Part shown: positions 36,260 to 45,673 of the stretch, one piece after another
Layout: every line of letters begins with the position of its first letter
Numbering within the stretch: position 1 is the first letter of the stretch
Origin: Pantoea rwandensis
GTDB taxonomy: Bacteria; Pseudomonadota; Gammaproteobacteria; Enterobacterales; Enterobacteriaceae
NCBI RefSeq assembly: GCF_002095475.1
Contig: NZ_MLFR01000013.1
Span: 62,001 to 126,000 of the forward strand
Length of the DNA: 64,000 nucleotides
Reading direction: 5' to 3'
Position numbers and translations under genes: made by a program
Notes under the pieces: model-generated
Told to the model about the DNA's origin: nothing
Database searches by the model: none
The model's input: the letters and a program-made list of their open reading frames with translations, nothing else

Positions 36260-37860
36260 GCCAACCCTTTATCGATATTCAAAATCTCAGCATTCGCTTT
36301 GGCCCACAGCAGGTGGTGAAAAATCTCAACCTACAGGTATGGCCGGGTGAATCGGTGGCGCTGGTAGGGGAATCTGGATCGGGTAAAACCCTGACCGCAC
36401 GCAGCTTGCTCGGTTTGTTGCCCGAAGGGGCGGAGATCAGTGCAGACCGCTTCCAGATTGATGGTCGCGACATGCGCAAGGCTAGCCGCAATGACTGGCG
36501 TGCACTGCGTGGTCGGCGCATCGGTTATGTACTGCAGGATGCGTTGGTGTCACTCGATCCGTTGCGCCGTATTGACCAGCAGCTGAGTGATGCATTGAAT
36601 GCCGCTGGACATCGTGAGGGGATTGAGGAGAAGAGTCTGGCCCTGCTGAAAGCGGCGGGTATCCATGATGCCGAGAGTCGCCTGACGCGTTATCCTCATC
36701 AGCTTTCCGGCGGCCAGAGGCAGCGTGCGTTGATTGCCACCGCGCTGGCGGGCAGCCCCACGTTACTGATTGCCGATGAACCGACGACCGCGCTGGATAT
36801 GACGGTGCAGCGCCAAATCCTGCAACTGCTGGCCCAGCGCCGCCGCGACGGCCACGGTTTGTTGCTGATCAGCCACGATCTGGCGGTGGTAGCGGAGCTG
36901 GCGGATCGCGTTTTAGTGATGCGCGAGGGAGAAGTGGTGGAGCAGGGCGACAGTGGCGCGTTGCTGAGTCAGCCCCAACACGCTTGGACCCAACGTCTGT
37001 TGCGCGCGATTCCAACCCCCGCCACGCGCGGACTGCGCTTAAGTGCCACCGAACCCACACCGTTACCACCGCGCCCAAAGCTGGGCAAATCACCGTTGCT
37101 GGAGAGCATCAACCTCAACAAAGCCTATGGCGAGCGTCAGGTACTCAACAACATCAATTTCACCCTGCATGCCGGAGAAACCCTGGGCGTGGTCGGAGAA
37201 TCTGGCTCCGGCAAAACCTCGCTGGTGAAAGTGGTGATGGGCTTAACGGAACCCGACAGCGGCACGCTACAGCTGGAAGGTGAACGCTGGGATCGCCTGC
37301 CAGAGAAAGCCCGCCGCGCGCGTCGTGCCCGTCTACAACTGATTGCGCAGGACCCGTTCAGCTCATTCGACCCACGCTACACGGTCGAGAAACTTATCGG
37401 CGAGAGCCTCGACAGCGTCGGTATCTTTGGCGATGCGCGGCGTCAGCGCGTGCGTCAGTTGCTCGATGAAGTGCAGCTTGGCGACCGCTTCTTGCAGCGC
37501 TATCCGCAACAGCTTTCAGGCGGGCAGCGCCAGCGCGTGGCGATTGCGCGTGCCTTTGCGCCCAATCCCGCACTGCTGGTGGCCGACGAGCCGGTGAGCG
37601 CACTGGATGTGTCAGTGCAGGCACAGGTGCTGGATCTGCTGGCAGAAATGCAGGCCGAGCACGGTACCGCACTGCTGTTTATTTCTCACGATCTGGGCGT
37701 GATTCAGCATCTGGCGGATCGCGTGCTGGTAATGCAAAACGGCCACATTGTGGAAAGCGGGGAACTGACGCAGGTGTTTGCTGCACCGCAGCACCCGTGG
37801 ACACAAAAACTACTTCAGGCGCTACCGGTCATACCTGACTGGCAGCCCGTACACGTATAA
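36256..37860 (+). CDS. fused duplicated ABC ATPase of the peptide-type transporter
   Basis: 534 residues comprising two complete ATPase modules, equivalent to DppD and DppF joined in one chain. Each half has Walker A GESGSGKT (about residues 38 and 315), the signature LSGGQRQR, and Walker B with ADEPTTALD or ADEPVSALD. It energises import by the two permeases before it and is followed 12 bp later by the monooxygenase, which indicates that the imported compound is the oxygenase substrate. Confidence 0.93.
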   Translation: MSQPFIDIQNLSIRFGPQQVVKNLNLQVWPGESVALVGESGSGKTLTARSLLGLLPEGAEISADRFQIDGRDMRKASRNDWRALRGRRIGYVLQDALVSLDPLRRIDQQLSDALNAAGHREGIEEKSLALLKAAGIHDAESRLTRYPHQLSGGQRQRALIATALAGSPTLLIADEPTTALDMTVQRQILQLLAQRRRDGHGLLLISHDLAVVAELADRVLVMREGEVVEQGDSGALLSQPQHAWTQRLLRAIPTPATRGLRLSATEPTPLPPRPKLGKSPLLESINLNKAYGERQVLNNINFTLHAGETLGVVGESGSGKTSLVKVVMGLTEPDSGTLQLEGERWDRLPEKARRARRARLQLIAQDPFSSFDPRYTVEKLIGESLDSVGIFGDARRQRVRQLLDEVQLGDRFLQRYPQQLSGGQRQRVAIARAFAPNPALLVADEPVSALDVSVQAQVLDLLAEMQAEHGTALLFISHDLGVIQHLADRVLVMQNGHIVESGELTQVFAAPQHPWTQKLLQALPVIPDWQPVHV

Positions 37861-37872
37861 GAGGAGCATGAC

Positions 37873-39210
37873 ATGAGTCAGACACAACGCCAGCTGCGGT
37901 TAGGCGCCATCATTCAAGGTGTATCCGGCAATATGTCCGCATGGCGCCATCCTGATGCAGTAGCCGATGCCAGCATTAATGTCGATTATGTGCTGGATCT
38001 GGCGCGTAAAGCCGAGCAGGCGAAGATTGATTTTTTATTTGTCGCCGATGGCTTGTACATCACGCCGCAGTCGATCCCGCATTTCCTTAATCGCTTTGAG
38101 CCAATAACGTTGCTCTCGGCGTTATCACTGGTGACGAAAAAGATCGGTTTAGTCGCGACGCTGTCCACCTCATACAGCGAGCCGTTTACCGTGGCACGCC
38201 AGTTTGCCAGCCTTGATCAGCTCAGTGGCGGCCGTGTTGGCTGGAATGTCGTGACCTCGCCGCTGGAAGGTTCAGCGAAAAACTTCTCACGTGCGACTCA
38301 CCCTGAACACGATGAGCGCTATCGTGTTGCCAGCGAATATTTGCAGGTGGCGAAAGGGCTGTGGGATTCCTGGGAACAAGATGCCTTCGTACGCGACAAG
38401 GCCAGCGGTCAGTTCTTTGATGCAGACAAACTGCACACGCTGAATCACAAGGGGAAATACTTTGCCGTGCAAGGGCCATTAAACGTTGGCCGCTCACCGC
38501 AGGGACGCCCGATTGTGTTCCAGGCGGGTGCCTCTGAAGCGGGGAAAGCCTTTGCGGCAGAAGCAGCGGATGCGATATACACCCGCCAGGAGACGCTGGA
38601 AGAGGCACGAGAATTCCGTGAAGACGTGCGCCGTCGTTTAGTGGCGCGCGGCCGTGATGCCGATGATATTCGTGTGTTCCAGGGCATCAGTGTGATCATT
38701 GGTGCAACCGAAGAGGAAGCCGAGCAGCGCTATCAGCAAACCGCCGAGCTGGTGACCATCGACAAAGCGTTGGAGTATCTGGGGCGCTATTTTGAACATC
38801 ATGATTTCAGCCAATATGCACTGGACGAACCCTTCCCAGAGATTGGCGATCTCGGCGCAAACAGCTTCCGCAGCACCACCGATAAGATCAAACAGAATGC
38901 TCGTGAGCGCGGATTGACGTTGCGCCAGGCGGCACTGGAAGAGGCCACACCGCGTCCGAGTTTCCTCGGCACCGCACAGCAAGTGGCAGACGGACTGGCG
39001 CAATGGTTCCTTGCAGGTGCAACCGACGGCTTTATCGTACGCGGCGGCACGCCAAATGCCTTTGATGATTTTGTAGAACAGGTGATCCCACTGCTGCAGG
39101 CACGTGGTATCTACCGCACGGAGTATGAAGGGGAAACCTTGCGTGCGAACCTGGGCTTAGCCGAGCCAGCAAACCAGTTTGCCGATCAGCGCCGTCAGCA
39201 CGTGGCGTAA
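37873..39210 (+). CDS. NtaA/SnaA/DszA-family flavin monooxygenase
   Basis: 445 residues, luciferase-like TIM barrel of the two-component FMN-dependent monooxygenase type ([63 protein letters not shown]). Family members use reduced FMN from a separate reductase to cleave C-N or C-S bonds: nitrilotriacetate, dibenzothiophene sulfone, S-(2-succino)cysteine (YxeK). GAGGAG precedes the ATG. It ends the ABC operon. No flavin reductase is nearby. Its final bases start a tandem repeat array. Confidence 0.9.
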   Translation: MSQTQRQLRLGAIIQGVSGNMSAWRHPDAVADASINVDYVLDLARKAEQAKIDFLFVADGLYITPQSIPHFLNRFEPITLLSALSLVTKKIGLVATLSTSYSEPFTVARQFASLDQLSGGRVGWNVVTSPLEGSAKNFSRATHPEHDERYRVASEYLQVAKGLWDSWEQDAFVRDKASGQFFDADKLHTLNHKGKYFAVQGPLNVGRSPQGRPIVFQAGASEAGKAFAAEAADAIYTRQETLEEAREFREDVRRRLVARGRDADDIRVFQGISVIIGATEEEAEQRYQQTAELVTIDKALEYLGRYFEHHDFSQYALDEPFPEIGDLGANSFRSTTDKIKQNARERGLTLRQAALEEATPRPSFLGTAQQVADGLAQWFLAGATDGFIVRGGTPNAFDDFVEQVIPLLQARGIYRTEYEGETLRANLGLAEPANQFADQRRQHVA

Positions 39211-39375
39211 AACTCTGTTAAAGCGCACGACAGCATGTGGCGTAATACTCTGTTAAAGCGCACGACAGCATGTGGCGTAATACTCTGTTAAGCGCCCGAC
39301 AGCATGTGGCGTAATACTTTGATAAAGCGCCCGACAGCATGTGGCGTAATAATCTGTTAAAGCGCCGCACAACCC
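39202..39375 (+). repeat. five tandem copies of a 35-bp unit starting in the monooxygenase stop codon region
   Basis: Copies begin at 39202, 39237, 39272, 39306 and 39341, each GTGGCGTAA followed by ACTCTGTTAAAGCGC and GACAGCAT with small changes; the third is 34 bp and the last diverges after 26 bp. The first copy supplies the final codons and TAA of the monooxygenase gene. Confidence 0.9.
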
Positions 39376-39445
39376 GTAGCGGCGCGATTTATCGCGCATC
39401 ATTTAACCGCATGGCACCAGGCAGACAGACACATCTCGCCGCTAC
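39376..39445. repeat. family B palindrome pair after the tandem array
   Basis: GTAGCGGCGCGATTTATCGC at 39376 and the inverted CGCCGCTAC ending at 39445. It lies just before the end of the converging PhnD-like gene and may terminate both transcripts. Confidence 0.65.
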
Positions 39446-39453
39446 CCCTCATA

Positions 39454-40239
39454 TCACAACGCAGTCACACCATATTCTGCTGCCTGATCTTCCCACGCTT
39501 GCACCTCGTCATAAAATGCTCGATCTGGCACAGCAAAACCGCTGATCAGACTTTGTGCCAACAGCAGCTGATACTTCTTATCCGTGGTGAGTTCGGTTAG
39601 GGCGCTGCGCAAATGCTCAAGGGTGGCGGCATCGGTTCTCGCAGAGGTAATCAGTGGCAGCGCCGCACACAGCGGCGTTTCGCCGATGATCTCTAACCCA
39701 GCAAGTTCTTCAGGATGGTGAGTACGCAGCAGTGCCCAAGTGATGCAATCAATCGCCGCGACATCCGCACGCTGTTCGCGTAGAGCCGCCAGAGACTGAC
39801 GATGGCTGCCGCTAAGCAGCGTTTCACTAAAAAATGCGCCGTCGTGCGCCAGTGGGGCGATCACATAGCGCAGTGAGTTAAAGCCGGAGTGTGAATCTTC
39901 GCTGTTGCATACCGCGCGGCGACCGCGAAAATCACTCAAGGTGAGATTCTCATCCTCTTTACGCGCCACCAACCAACTGCGATAGCGCAACCCCTCACAG
40001 CCTTGCGCGCTGGATTGAAACGCGCCGACCAGTTGTACATCGGGCAAAGAGGTCACCAGTGGATAGCCGCAGGTCTGGCTCAACAGCACATTATCGTCGC
40101 GCCAGTGCGGCAATAAATCGCTGTGCCATTCAACCTCAGCCTGCACGCCGCGTTTTTTCAGCAGCGTCGTTAGCGCTGCGGTCAGGCCAAGCGTCGTCGG
40201 ATGGTGGATGTCGTACATCGGCAATGAAATGATTGGCAT
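39454..40239 (-). CDS. solo PhnD-like solute-binding domain protein
   Basis: 261 residues with the type II periplasmic binding fold of the PhnD (phosphate/phosphonate) family: MPIISLPMYDIHHP, SQTCGYPLVT near residue 69, and DSHSGFNSLRY near residue 130. There is no signal peptide and no transporter genes adjoin, so it is probably cytoplasmic or part of a sensing or enzymatic function. AAGGA lies eight bases before the chosen ATG at 40239. It begins inside the 3' end of the desaturase gene, overlapping it by 104 bp in another frame. The substrate is unknown. Confidence 0.75.
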   Translation of the reverse strand: MPIISLPMYDIHHPTTLGLTAALTTLLKKRGVQAEVEWHSDLLPHWRDDNVLLSQTCGYPLVTSLPDVQLVGAFQSSAQGCEGLRYRSWLVARKEDENLTLSDFRGRRAVCNSEDSHSGFNSLRYVIAPLAHDGAFFSETLLSGSHRQSLAALREQRADVAAIDCITWALLRTHHPEELAGLEIIGETPLCAALPLITSARTDAATLEHLRSALTELTTDKKYQLLLAQSLISGFAVPDRAFYDEVQAWEDQAAEYGVTAL

Positions 40240-41185
40240 GCTGTGCATCCTTGTGCGTACCCGGATGGGCGTTAACGTTGACCGGTTTGCGCCAGAAGCG
40301 CAGCAACCACTCGCCATAACCGGCGACGCGGAAACCGTGATTGCGCTGATGGTAACCGTCGCGATACAGCAGATAGACTTTGCGCAAACCGTACCATGGC
40401 AAACCGGGCAAATCGTGATGTACAGAATGATAGTTGAGATTCAGGAATAGCAGGCGCCACGGCCACGCGGCTTCGTTATTCACGGAGCGCGCCAGGGGCG
40501 CTTCTTCTGCGCGATGCTCGTAGAAGGATCGCACTTTAGTCAGTGCCAGTGCCGGATAACTCACTGCACACACAAACCACAGCGGCGACAATCCTTGCTG
40601 CTGCATCCAGTAAAAAAGCCCCGCCAGTAGTGTGAGATGAATCACCCACATGGTGATAGCTGCACGATCCCGCGCCAGCAGCATCATCTTAAGCGTAGCC
40701 GCGATATCCAGCAGCGGCCCCAGCAGTAAACGGCCGGGAAAAGTATTGCGCAGATGGATTATGCGCTGCTGCCACGGTTTGAGCTGCGCCCAGCGTTCCG
40801 GTGACAAGTAATAGGTTTCCGGATCTTCATCCGGCTCGGTCAGGGTGTGATTGCGGTGATGTGCCAGATGCGAATCGCGATATAAGCCATAGGGATACCA
40901 CACCGCCAGCGGCAGGGTGCCAAACAGCTGGTTGAGTCGAGGGAAACGCGTGGGATGGCCATGGATCAACTCATGCTGTAGCGACATATACCAGGTGGTC
41001 AACACAATCAGCAGCAGGGTAGTAGCGAGCAGCCCCAGCGTTTGCCAGTAAATCACACAGGCAAACCAGCCGCCGTACACGGTCACCATCAATGCCCACG
41101 TTGGCAACTCGCTGCGCCACAGCCAGCTCCGCGCTAGTTGATGCACCACTGCGCGCTGTTGGGTGTTGATATAGTCGTTTGCCAT
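40136..41185 (-). CDS. membrane fatty acid desaturase family protein
   Basis: 349 residues with four or so membrane helices and the three histidine boxes of di-iron membrane desaturases: HELIHGH at 71-77, HLAHHRNH at 106-113 and NYHSVHH at 251-257. Members desaturate or hydroxylate acyl chains, carotenoids or alkanes; the substrate here is unclear. The last 40 or so residues after the conserved core are polar and overlap the start of the PhnD-like gene, so the native end may be shorter. It is divergent from the luciferase-like gene at 41405. Confidence 0.85.
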   Translation of the reverse strand: MANDYINTQQRAVVHQLARSWLWRSELPTWALMVTVYGGWFACVIYWQTLGLLATTLLLIVLTTWYMSLQHELIHGHPTRFPRLNQLFGTLPLAVWYPYGLYRDSHLAHHRNHTLTEPDEDPETYYLSPERWAQLKPWQQRIIHLRNTFPGRLLLGPLLDIAATLKMMLLARDRAAITMWVIHLTLLAGLFYWMQQQGLSPLWFVCAVSYPALALTKVRSFYEHRAEEAPLARSVNNEAAWPWRLLFLNLNYHSVHHDLPGLPWYGLRKVYLLYRDGYHQRNHGFRVAGYGEWLLRFWRKPVNVNAHPGTHKDAQHANHFIADVRHPPSDDAWPDRSANDAAEKTRRAG

Positions 41186-41404
41186 GCGAGTACCCTAAAC
41201 CTGCAAAACCGGGGAAATTCTCCGCACGATGATTGATCACCGTGATAAACACAAAGACCGTGTTTTTATGACTTATACAAAAATGTTGATGAAGCGCACG
41301 AAAACTATTGGCTATCAGTCACCTCAAGGCTGGCGTAACCTTTCTCCATCGAAACTTAATGCATCATGTGCGGGCCAGTGCGGTCCCCTTTGGAGATTTT
41401 CACC

Positions 41405-42427
41405 ATGAAAAAGATTGGCTTCTTGTCCTTTGGTCACTGGACCCCGTCATCACAGTCAGCCACCCGCTCCGCGCAGGATGTGTTGTTGCAGTCCATCGAT
41501 TTAGCCGTAGCGGCGGAAGAGTTGGGGGCGGATGGCGCTTACTACCGCGTACACCACTTTGCGCGTCAGTTAAGCTCACCTTTCCCACTGTTGGCCGCCG
41601 TCGGTGCGAAAACCAGCCGTATTGAAATTGGTACTGGCGTGATCGACATGCGTTATGAAAACCCGCTGTATATGGCAGAAGACGCCGGTGCGGCAGACCT
41701 GATTTCTAACGGTCGTCTGCAACTCGGTCTGAGCCGTGGCTCCCCGGAGCAGGTTATCGAGGGTTATCGTTACTTCGGTTTTAATCCGAAAGAGGGTGAA
41801 ACCGATGCCGATATGGGACGTCGTCACACTGAAGAGTTATTGGAAGTGCTGCGCGGTGAAGGTTTTGCCAAACCGAATCCACAGCCGATGTTCCCGAATC
41901 CGCCAGGATTACTGCGTCTTGAGCCGTTCTCTGAAGGCCTGCGTGAGCGTATCTGGTGGGGTTCTGGTTCAAACGCCACCTCAGTTTGGGCTGCACAGCA
42001 GGGCATGAACTTGCAAAGTTCAACGCTGAAGGATGATGAAACCGGCGAGCCTTTCCATATTCAGCAGGCGAAGCAGATCCGCGCCTACCGTGAAGCCTGG
42101 AAAGCGGCTGGACACCAACGTGAACCGCGCGTTTCAGTGAGCCGCAGCATCTTTGCGCTGACTAACGACACTGACCGTGCTTACTTTGGTCGCAGCGGGC
42201 AAGATCAGGATTCCGTAGGCTTCCTTGATGAGAAAACCCGCGCCATCTTCGGTCGTAGCTATGCGGCAGAGCCAGAGCAGTTGATCAAACAGCTGTCGCA
42301 GGACGAAGGGATTGCCGAAGCGGATACGCTGCTGCTCACCATCCCGAACCAGCTGGGTGTGGATTACTGTGTGCATGTGATGGAAAGCATCCTGACCCAC
42401 GTGGCACCTGAGTTGGGCTGGCGTTAA
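41405..42427 (+). CDS. luciferase-like (LLM) flavin-dependent oxidoreductase
   Basis: 340 residues, bacterial-luciferase-like barrel (MKKIGFLSFGHWTPS, ADGAYYRVHHFARQL, IEIGTGVIDMRYENPLYMAEDAG, LGLSRGSPEQ). It belongs to the FMN or F420-type LLM class, but to a different subgroup from the NtaA-type enzymes at 37873 and 49752. It stands alone with a hairpin behind it, so no substrate can be assigned. I chose the ATG at 41405, which opens the conserved first strand. Confidence 0.85.
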   Translation: MKKIGFLSFGHWTPSSQSATRSAQDVLLQSIDLAVAAEELGADGAYYRVHHFARQLSSPFPLLAAVGAKTSRIEIGTGVIDMRYENPLYMAEDAGAADLISNGRLQLGLSRGSPEQVIEGYRYFGFNPKEGETDADMGRRHTEELLEVLRGEGFAKPNPQPMFPNPPGLLRLEPFSEGLRERIWWGSGSNATSVWAAQQGMNLQSSTLKDDETGEPFHIQQAKQIRAYREAWKAAGHQREPRVSVSRSIFALTNDTDRAYFGRSGQDQDSVGFLDEKTRAIFGRSYAAEPEQLIKQLSQDEGIAEADTLLLTIPNQLGVDYCVHVMESILTHVAPELGWR

Positions 42428-42433
42428 TGTTAA

Positions 42434-42463
42434 TCAGGGCGCACTTTTCATGGTGCGCCCTGA
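42434..42463 (+). terminator. hairpin after the luciferase-like gene
   Basis: Perfect 11-bp arms (TCAGGGCGCAC with GTGCGCCCTGA) and an eight-base loop, 6 bp past the stop; no T tract. Confidence 0.55.
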
Positions 42464-42514
42464 CATTCAAGGCGGCCTGAGGCCGCTCTCTCAGTACGGA
42501 GGTTTGAGTCAAAT

Positions 42515-43342
42515 CTAGTTAACCCCTAGCTCCCACCACAATTTATCCAGCGCGTAATAACGATCGCGTTCGCTTTCCGGCTGGTTCAGATCGCGCTTCC
42601 AGGGTTTGGCTAAAATGAAATGCAGGTTTTTCACGTCTTCCTCGCGCCACATCGCGCTGTGCTGGAACGCCAGCGTTTTCAGCGCGTTGTAAATATAGGG
42701 CAGTGGCAGCCAGCGATTCTCGAACACTTCATTGAGCAAATCCTGTTCAGAGAACGGATAGCGGCGTAAATCCGTGATGGCTGCCACTTTCTGTTGTAGC
42801 CAGCTAAACACCTCTTGATCCGGTTCGAGCACCAAAAAGCCGCCATTCAGATAACGGTCAAGGCTAGCGGGGGCCGGTTCGCCACGATCCTGCCAGGTGT
42901 AATGGCAATTTTCAGGGTGCCAGCTGGCAGGGTAACTGGCGATTTTGTTGGGGTTACAGCGGCAAGCGTGGCAGGCTGCCAGATCGTGATCACCCAGATC
43001 CAGCGTGAACAGTTCATCCATATTACGCAGCACCAGCATATCCGCGTCGAGAAACACCACGCGCTCGCAGCCGGTCAGTTCCCATGCACGCAGTTTGCTC
43101 CACACTTCACCAAACTGGGCAGAGGCGTAGTGCTGCTCCAGTTCGTCGTTCGGCATCAGAGGTTCGACTGGGTGAATCACACATCCCAATTCCTGTAAGG
43201 ATTCACGCGTTTCGATATCAATCGCATCGGTGACCATGACAATTAACGGCCATTTCGTTTCGCTGCGTTTAAGCGAACGGTGCAAGGCTTTTACGCCAAT
43301 AAAATAGTCTGGCTGCGTCAGCAGTGTTACCCATGCATACAT
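42515..43342 (-). CDS. GT8-family glycosyltransferase
   Basis: 275 residues of the glycogenin/galactinol synthase-like GT8 family (MYAWVTLLTQPDYFIGVKAL). The metal-binding DxD motif is in VVFLDADMLVLRNMDELF near residue 100, and the C-terminal HFILAKPWKR resembles the nucleotide-sugar pocket of the family. GGGGGAG precedes the ATG, 20 bp after the lactone oxidase stop, so the two are one operon. The acceptor is unknown; the operon partner suggests a sugar acid or lactone product. Confidence 0.88.
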   Translation of the reverse strand: MYAWVTLLTQPDYFIGVKALHRSLKRSETKWPLIVMVTDAIDIETRESLQELGCVIHPVEPLMPNDELEQHYASAQFGEVWSKLRAWELTGCERVVFLDADMLVLRNMDELFTLDLGDHDLAACHACRCNPNKIASYPASWHPENCHYTWQDRGEPAPASLDRYLNGGFLVLEPDQEVFSWLQQKVAAITDLRRYPFSEQDLLNEVFENRWLPLPYIYNALKTLAFQHSAMWREEDVKNLHFILAKPWKRDLNQPESERDRYYALDKLWWELGVN

Positions 43343-43362
43343 AATTTCTCCCCCCGAAAAAT

Positions 43363-44745
43363 TCAATCAAATAGCGCCGTAATATAGTCATTGCTAAAAC
43401 GATGTTGCGGGTCAAGTCGCTCGCGCACCGCGCGGAACGCATCCCACTGCGGATAGATATCACGCCAGCTGTAGCGCTGAGGATCGTAGTATTTGCCCCA
43501 GTGCGGTCTTCCGCCCTCTGCCGCTAGCAGCTTTTCAACTTCAGTGAGGAAATGCAGACCGTCCTGCGACAGCGAACCGTCATCGGCGTAATAGACCACA
43601 AAGCCAAAGAAGCAGGTGGGGTGTTGATAAGCCGGGCTCAGCCAGGCCTCCGACGCGCCAGTGCAACGCAGGATGATGGGGTAGTGCATGTGCGGATGAT
43701 TCTCCGCATACCAGGCTTTAATTTTGCTGATGATAAGTGGTGTTTTTTCTAACGGCACGCCAATTTCCACATTGATTTGCGGCACCGCAATACCACGACA
43801 AAACAGCTGGTAGATGTCGCCGCTGAGGTCGGTGAAATCGCGGAAGCGCGTTACCGTGCGGAACTGTTTACCGCCTTTGCCTTCGATCTGCGTATCACGA
43901 TGCATGTGCGCTAGCGTCTGATCGATGGTGTCATTCAGACTGCTGTCGGTATCATCGCCATGCTCGATCACTTCGCCGCCATTGGCGTGCCACGCCTGAA
44001 CATCTGCTTCACTGGCAGGGTTGGCATTCCAGACGTGCATCAGGTTGTCATCCACAAACCACCAGGCTTTGCTCAGTTCATACTGCTGATTCCAGCGCGG
44101 CAGATCTTGCTCCAGGGTATCGGCAGACTCGGCAAACTTATGGCAGGTAAACAAACGAAACGGCTCGGTACGCATCGTTACCGCGGTCACAATTCCCAGT
44201 GAGCCTAGTGAAGTCTGTGCCGCAGGGAAATCGCTATCGCCATGTTGAAACTCCCGCACGCTGCCGTCAGCCATGACCATACGGATGCTGATCACTTCAT
44301 CCGCCAGTGAACTCTGATCCAATCCCTGACCGTGGGTGCCCGTTGCTATCGCGCCGGCAAGCGTCTGCACCGATATCACGCCTGGCGAACAGGCCAGCAT
44401 GCGATTGCGCGCGGTGAGTGCGTCGAACACCTGCTGAAGAAGCGTGCCTGCCGCGAAAGTGATGCTGCTGTCATCCTCTCCCAATACGCCTTGCATGGCG
44501 CTGAGATCGAGCAACAGATCGTCGTTATTCACACACAACATGCGTCCGGGTGATAAACGGCTGCCGATGACGCGCACTTTGCCCTTGGACGTTTTCAGTA
44601 GTTGTTGCAGTTCGACTTCATTGTGCGGTTGATGAACTTGCTTACGCTGACCCACCACGGTGTTTTGCGCCCAGTTCCACAACGCGCTGTCATGCTCGGT
44701 ATTTTGCGGGTTGCGAAGAGGATAAAGGAGGGAATCTCTGTTCAC
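43363..44745 (-). CDS. FAD-linked sugar-lactone oxidase (D-arabinono-1,4-lactone oxidase type)
   Basis: 460 residues: an N-terminal vanillyl-alcohol-oxidase-type FAD domain (VRVIGSRLSPGRM, then GAIATGTHGQG) and a C-terminal ALO domain with GGRPHWGKYY, the hallmark of aldonolactone oxidases. Eukaryotic relatives make ascorbate or erythroascorbate; bacterial ones oxidise gulono-, arabinono- or other sugar derivatives. The GTG at 44745 (VNRDSLLYPLRN) has AAGGA eight bases upstream; a longer upstream frame has no conserved content. First gene of an operon with the GT8 gene. Confidence 0.85.
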   Translation of the reverse strand: MNRDSLLYPLRNPQNTEHDSALWNWAQNTVVGQRKQVHQPHNEVELQQLLKTSKGKVRVIGSRLSPGRMLCVNNDDLLLDLSAMQGVLGEDDSSITFAAGTLLQQVFDALTARNRMLACSPGVISVQTLAGAIATGTHGQGLDQSSLADEVISIRMVMADGSVREFQHGDSDFPAAQTSLGSLGIVTAVTMRTEPFRLFTCHKFAESADTLEQDLPRWNQQYELSKAWWFVDDNLMHVWNANPASEADVQAWHANGGEVIEHGDDTDSSLNDTIDQTLAHMHRDTQIEGKGGKQFRTVTRFRDFTDLSGDIYQLFCRGIAVPQINVEIGVPLEKTPLIISKIKAWYAENHPHMHYPIILRCTGASEAWLSPAYQHPTCFFGFVVYYADDGSLSQDGLHFLTEVEKLLAAEGGRPHWGKYYDPQRYSWRDIYPQWDAFRAVRERLDPQHRFSNDYITALFD

Positions 44746-44818
44746 TACGGCGTTCCTTATACTGAGGTCTGTGACGGTCCCAAGCTTTAAGCGTAGACCA
44801 TCACAGTACTGCCCAGCT

Positions 44819-45460
44819 TTAAGGCGCCTTACGGATGTAGCGTAACGTAGCGGTAACGGCCAACTGGCGGTTACGGCGAATACTGTCTTCTTCCTTATCA
44901 TCAGGTGTGAAAAGGAAATGGAAGGTGTAACGGTTTGCCACGTGGTGCACACAGATACTGCTGAGTAAACGGTGCACATCCACGGTATTTAAGCCTTCAA
45001 TGAAGATGCCTTGTTGTTGACCGCGCGTCAGGATGTCATCCAGCAGATCGAGTGTGCTTTTATTGAGTGCCTTGATGCGCTCTGACTGCACAATATAACG
45101 TCCACGTAACAGGTTCTCAGTACATACCAGGCGCATAAAGTCCGGATGCGAAGCATGGTAATCGAAGCTGGCTTCTACCAGTTTGACCATGGCCTCCTCC
45201 GGCTCCATCTTCGCCAAATTTAGCCCGGTTTCGTGCTCACGAATCGCTTGATAGACCTGCTCTAGCACCTCGATATAAAGCTCCTCTTTATTGACGAAGT
45301 GATATACCACCATACGTTTGGTGGTTTGGGCGTGTTCGGCAATCTGCTCAAGACGTGCACCCTGCATGCCGAATTCAGCAAAGGTTTTAAGGGCACCAGC
45401 AAGGATGCGTTTCTTTAGCCCTTCAGGGTCATTTTTACGTTTAGTTGGAGTGTCAGACAT
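44819..45460 (-). CDS. TetR-family transcriptional regulator
   Basis: 213 residues with an N-terminal TetR helix-turn-helix (KKRILAGALKTFAEFGMQGARLEQIAE, about residues 14-60) and a C-terminal domain most like the RutR/YcdC group. The ATG at 45460 is preferred over a TTG eight codons upstream. It is divergent from the MetQ-like gene, and the 213-bp spacer holds a 20-bp inverted repeat (45502-45521), so it probably controls the metQ-metN-metI-amidohydrolase-monooxygenase block. Confidence 0.85.
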   Translation of the reverse strand: MSDTPTKRKNDPEGLKKRILAGALKTFAEFGMQGARLEQIAEHAQTTKRMVVYHFVNKEELYIEVLEQVYQAIREHETGLNLAKMEPEEAMVKLVEASFDYHASHPDFMRLVCTENLLRGRYIVQSERIKALNKSTLDLLDDILTRGQQQGIFIEGLNTVDVHRLLSSICVHHVANRYTFHFLFTPDDKEEDSIRRNRQLAVTATLRYIRKAP

Positions 45461-45501
45461 ATCGCTCAATAACAGATCAATCAAAACGGCATGGTATCAC
45501 A

Positions 45502-45521
45502 GCCACAGCATTGCTTGTGGC
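45502..45521. promoter_or_regulatory. candidate operator of the TetR regulator
   Basis: GCCACA and TGTGGC form a perfect inverted repeat around eight bases, between the divergent TetR and MetQ-like genes, 41 bp from the TetR start. Length and position suit a TetR dimer site; binding is inferred. Confidence 0.35.
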
Positions 45522-45673
45522 GATGAGAGCGGCTGAAATCGTTTATTCATTTTCGGTATAGTTATTCTGAAAATAGCATTATTAGGGAATAAGCAACTGC
45601 GTATACTGCGGCTATCTGTTCATCACGACAGTGTACTTTGACCCTCGTAATGATTACTTATGGAAAATACTGA

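Noticed and set aside
39202..39375. 35-bp repeats as a possible CRISPR array
   Set aside because: The units are contiguous with no unique spacers between them, and no cas genes are present.
45461..45673. SAM or other riboswitch, or MetJ boxes, before the MetQ-like gene
   Set aside because: No AGACGTCT-type tandem sites and no riboswitch-like core could be recognised.
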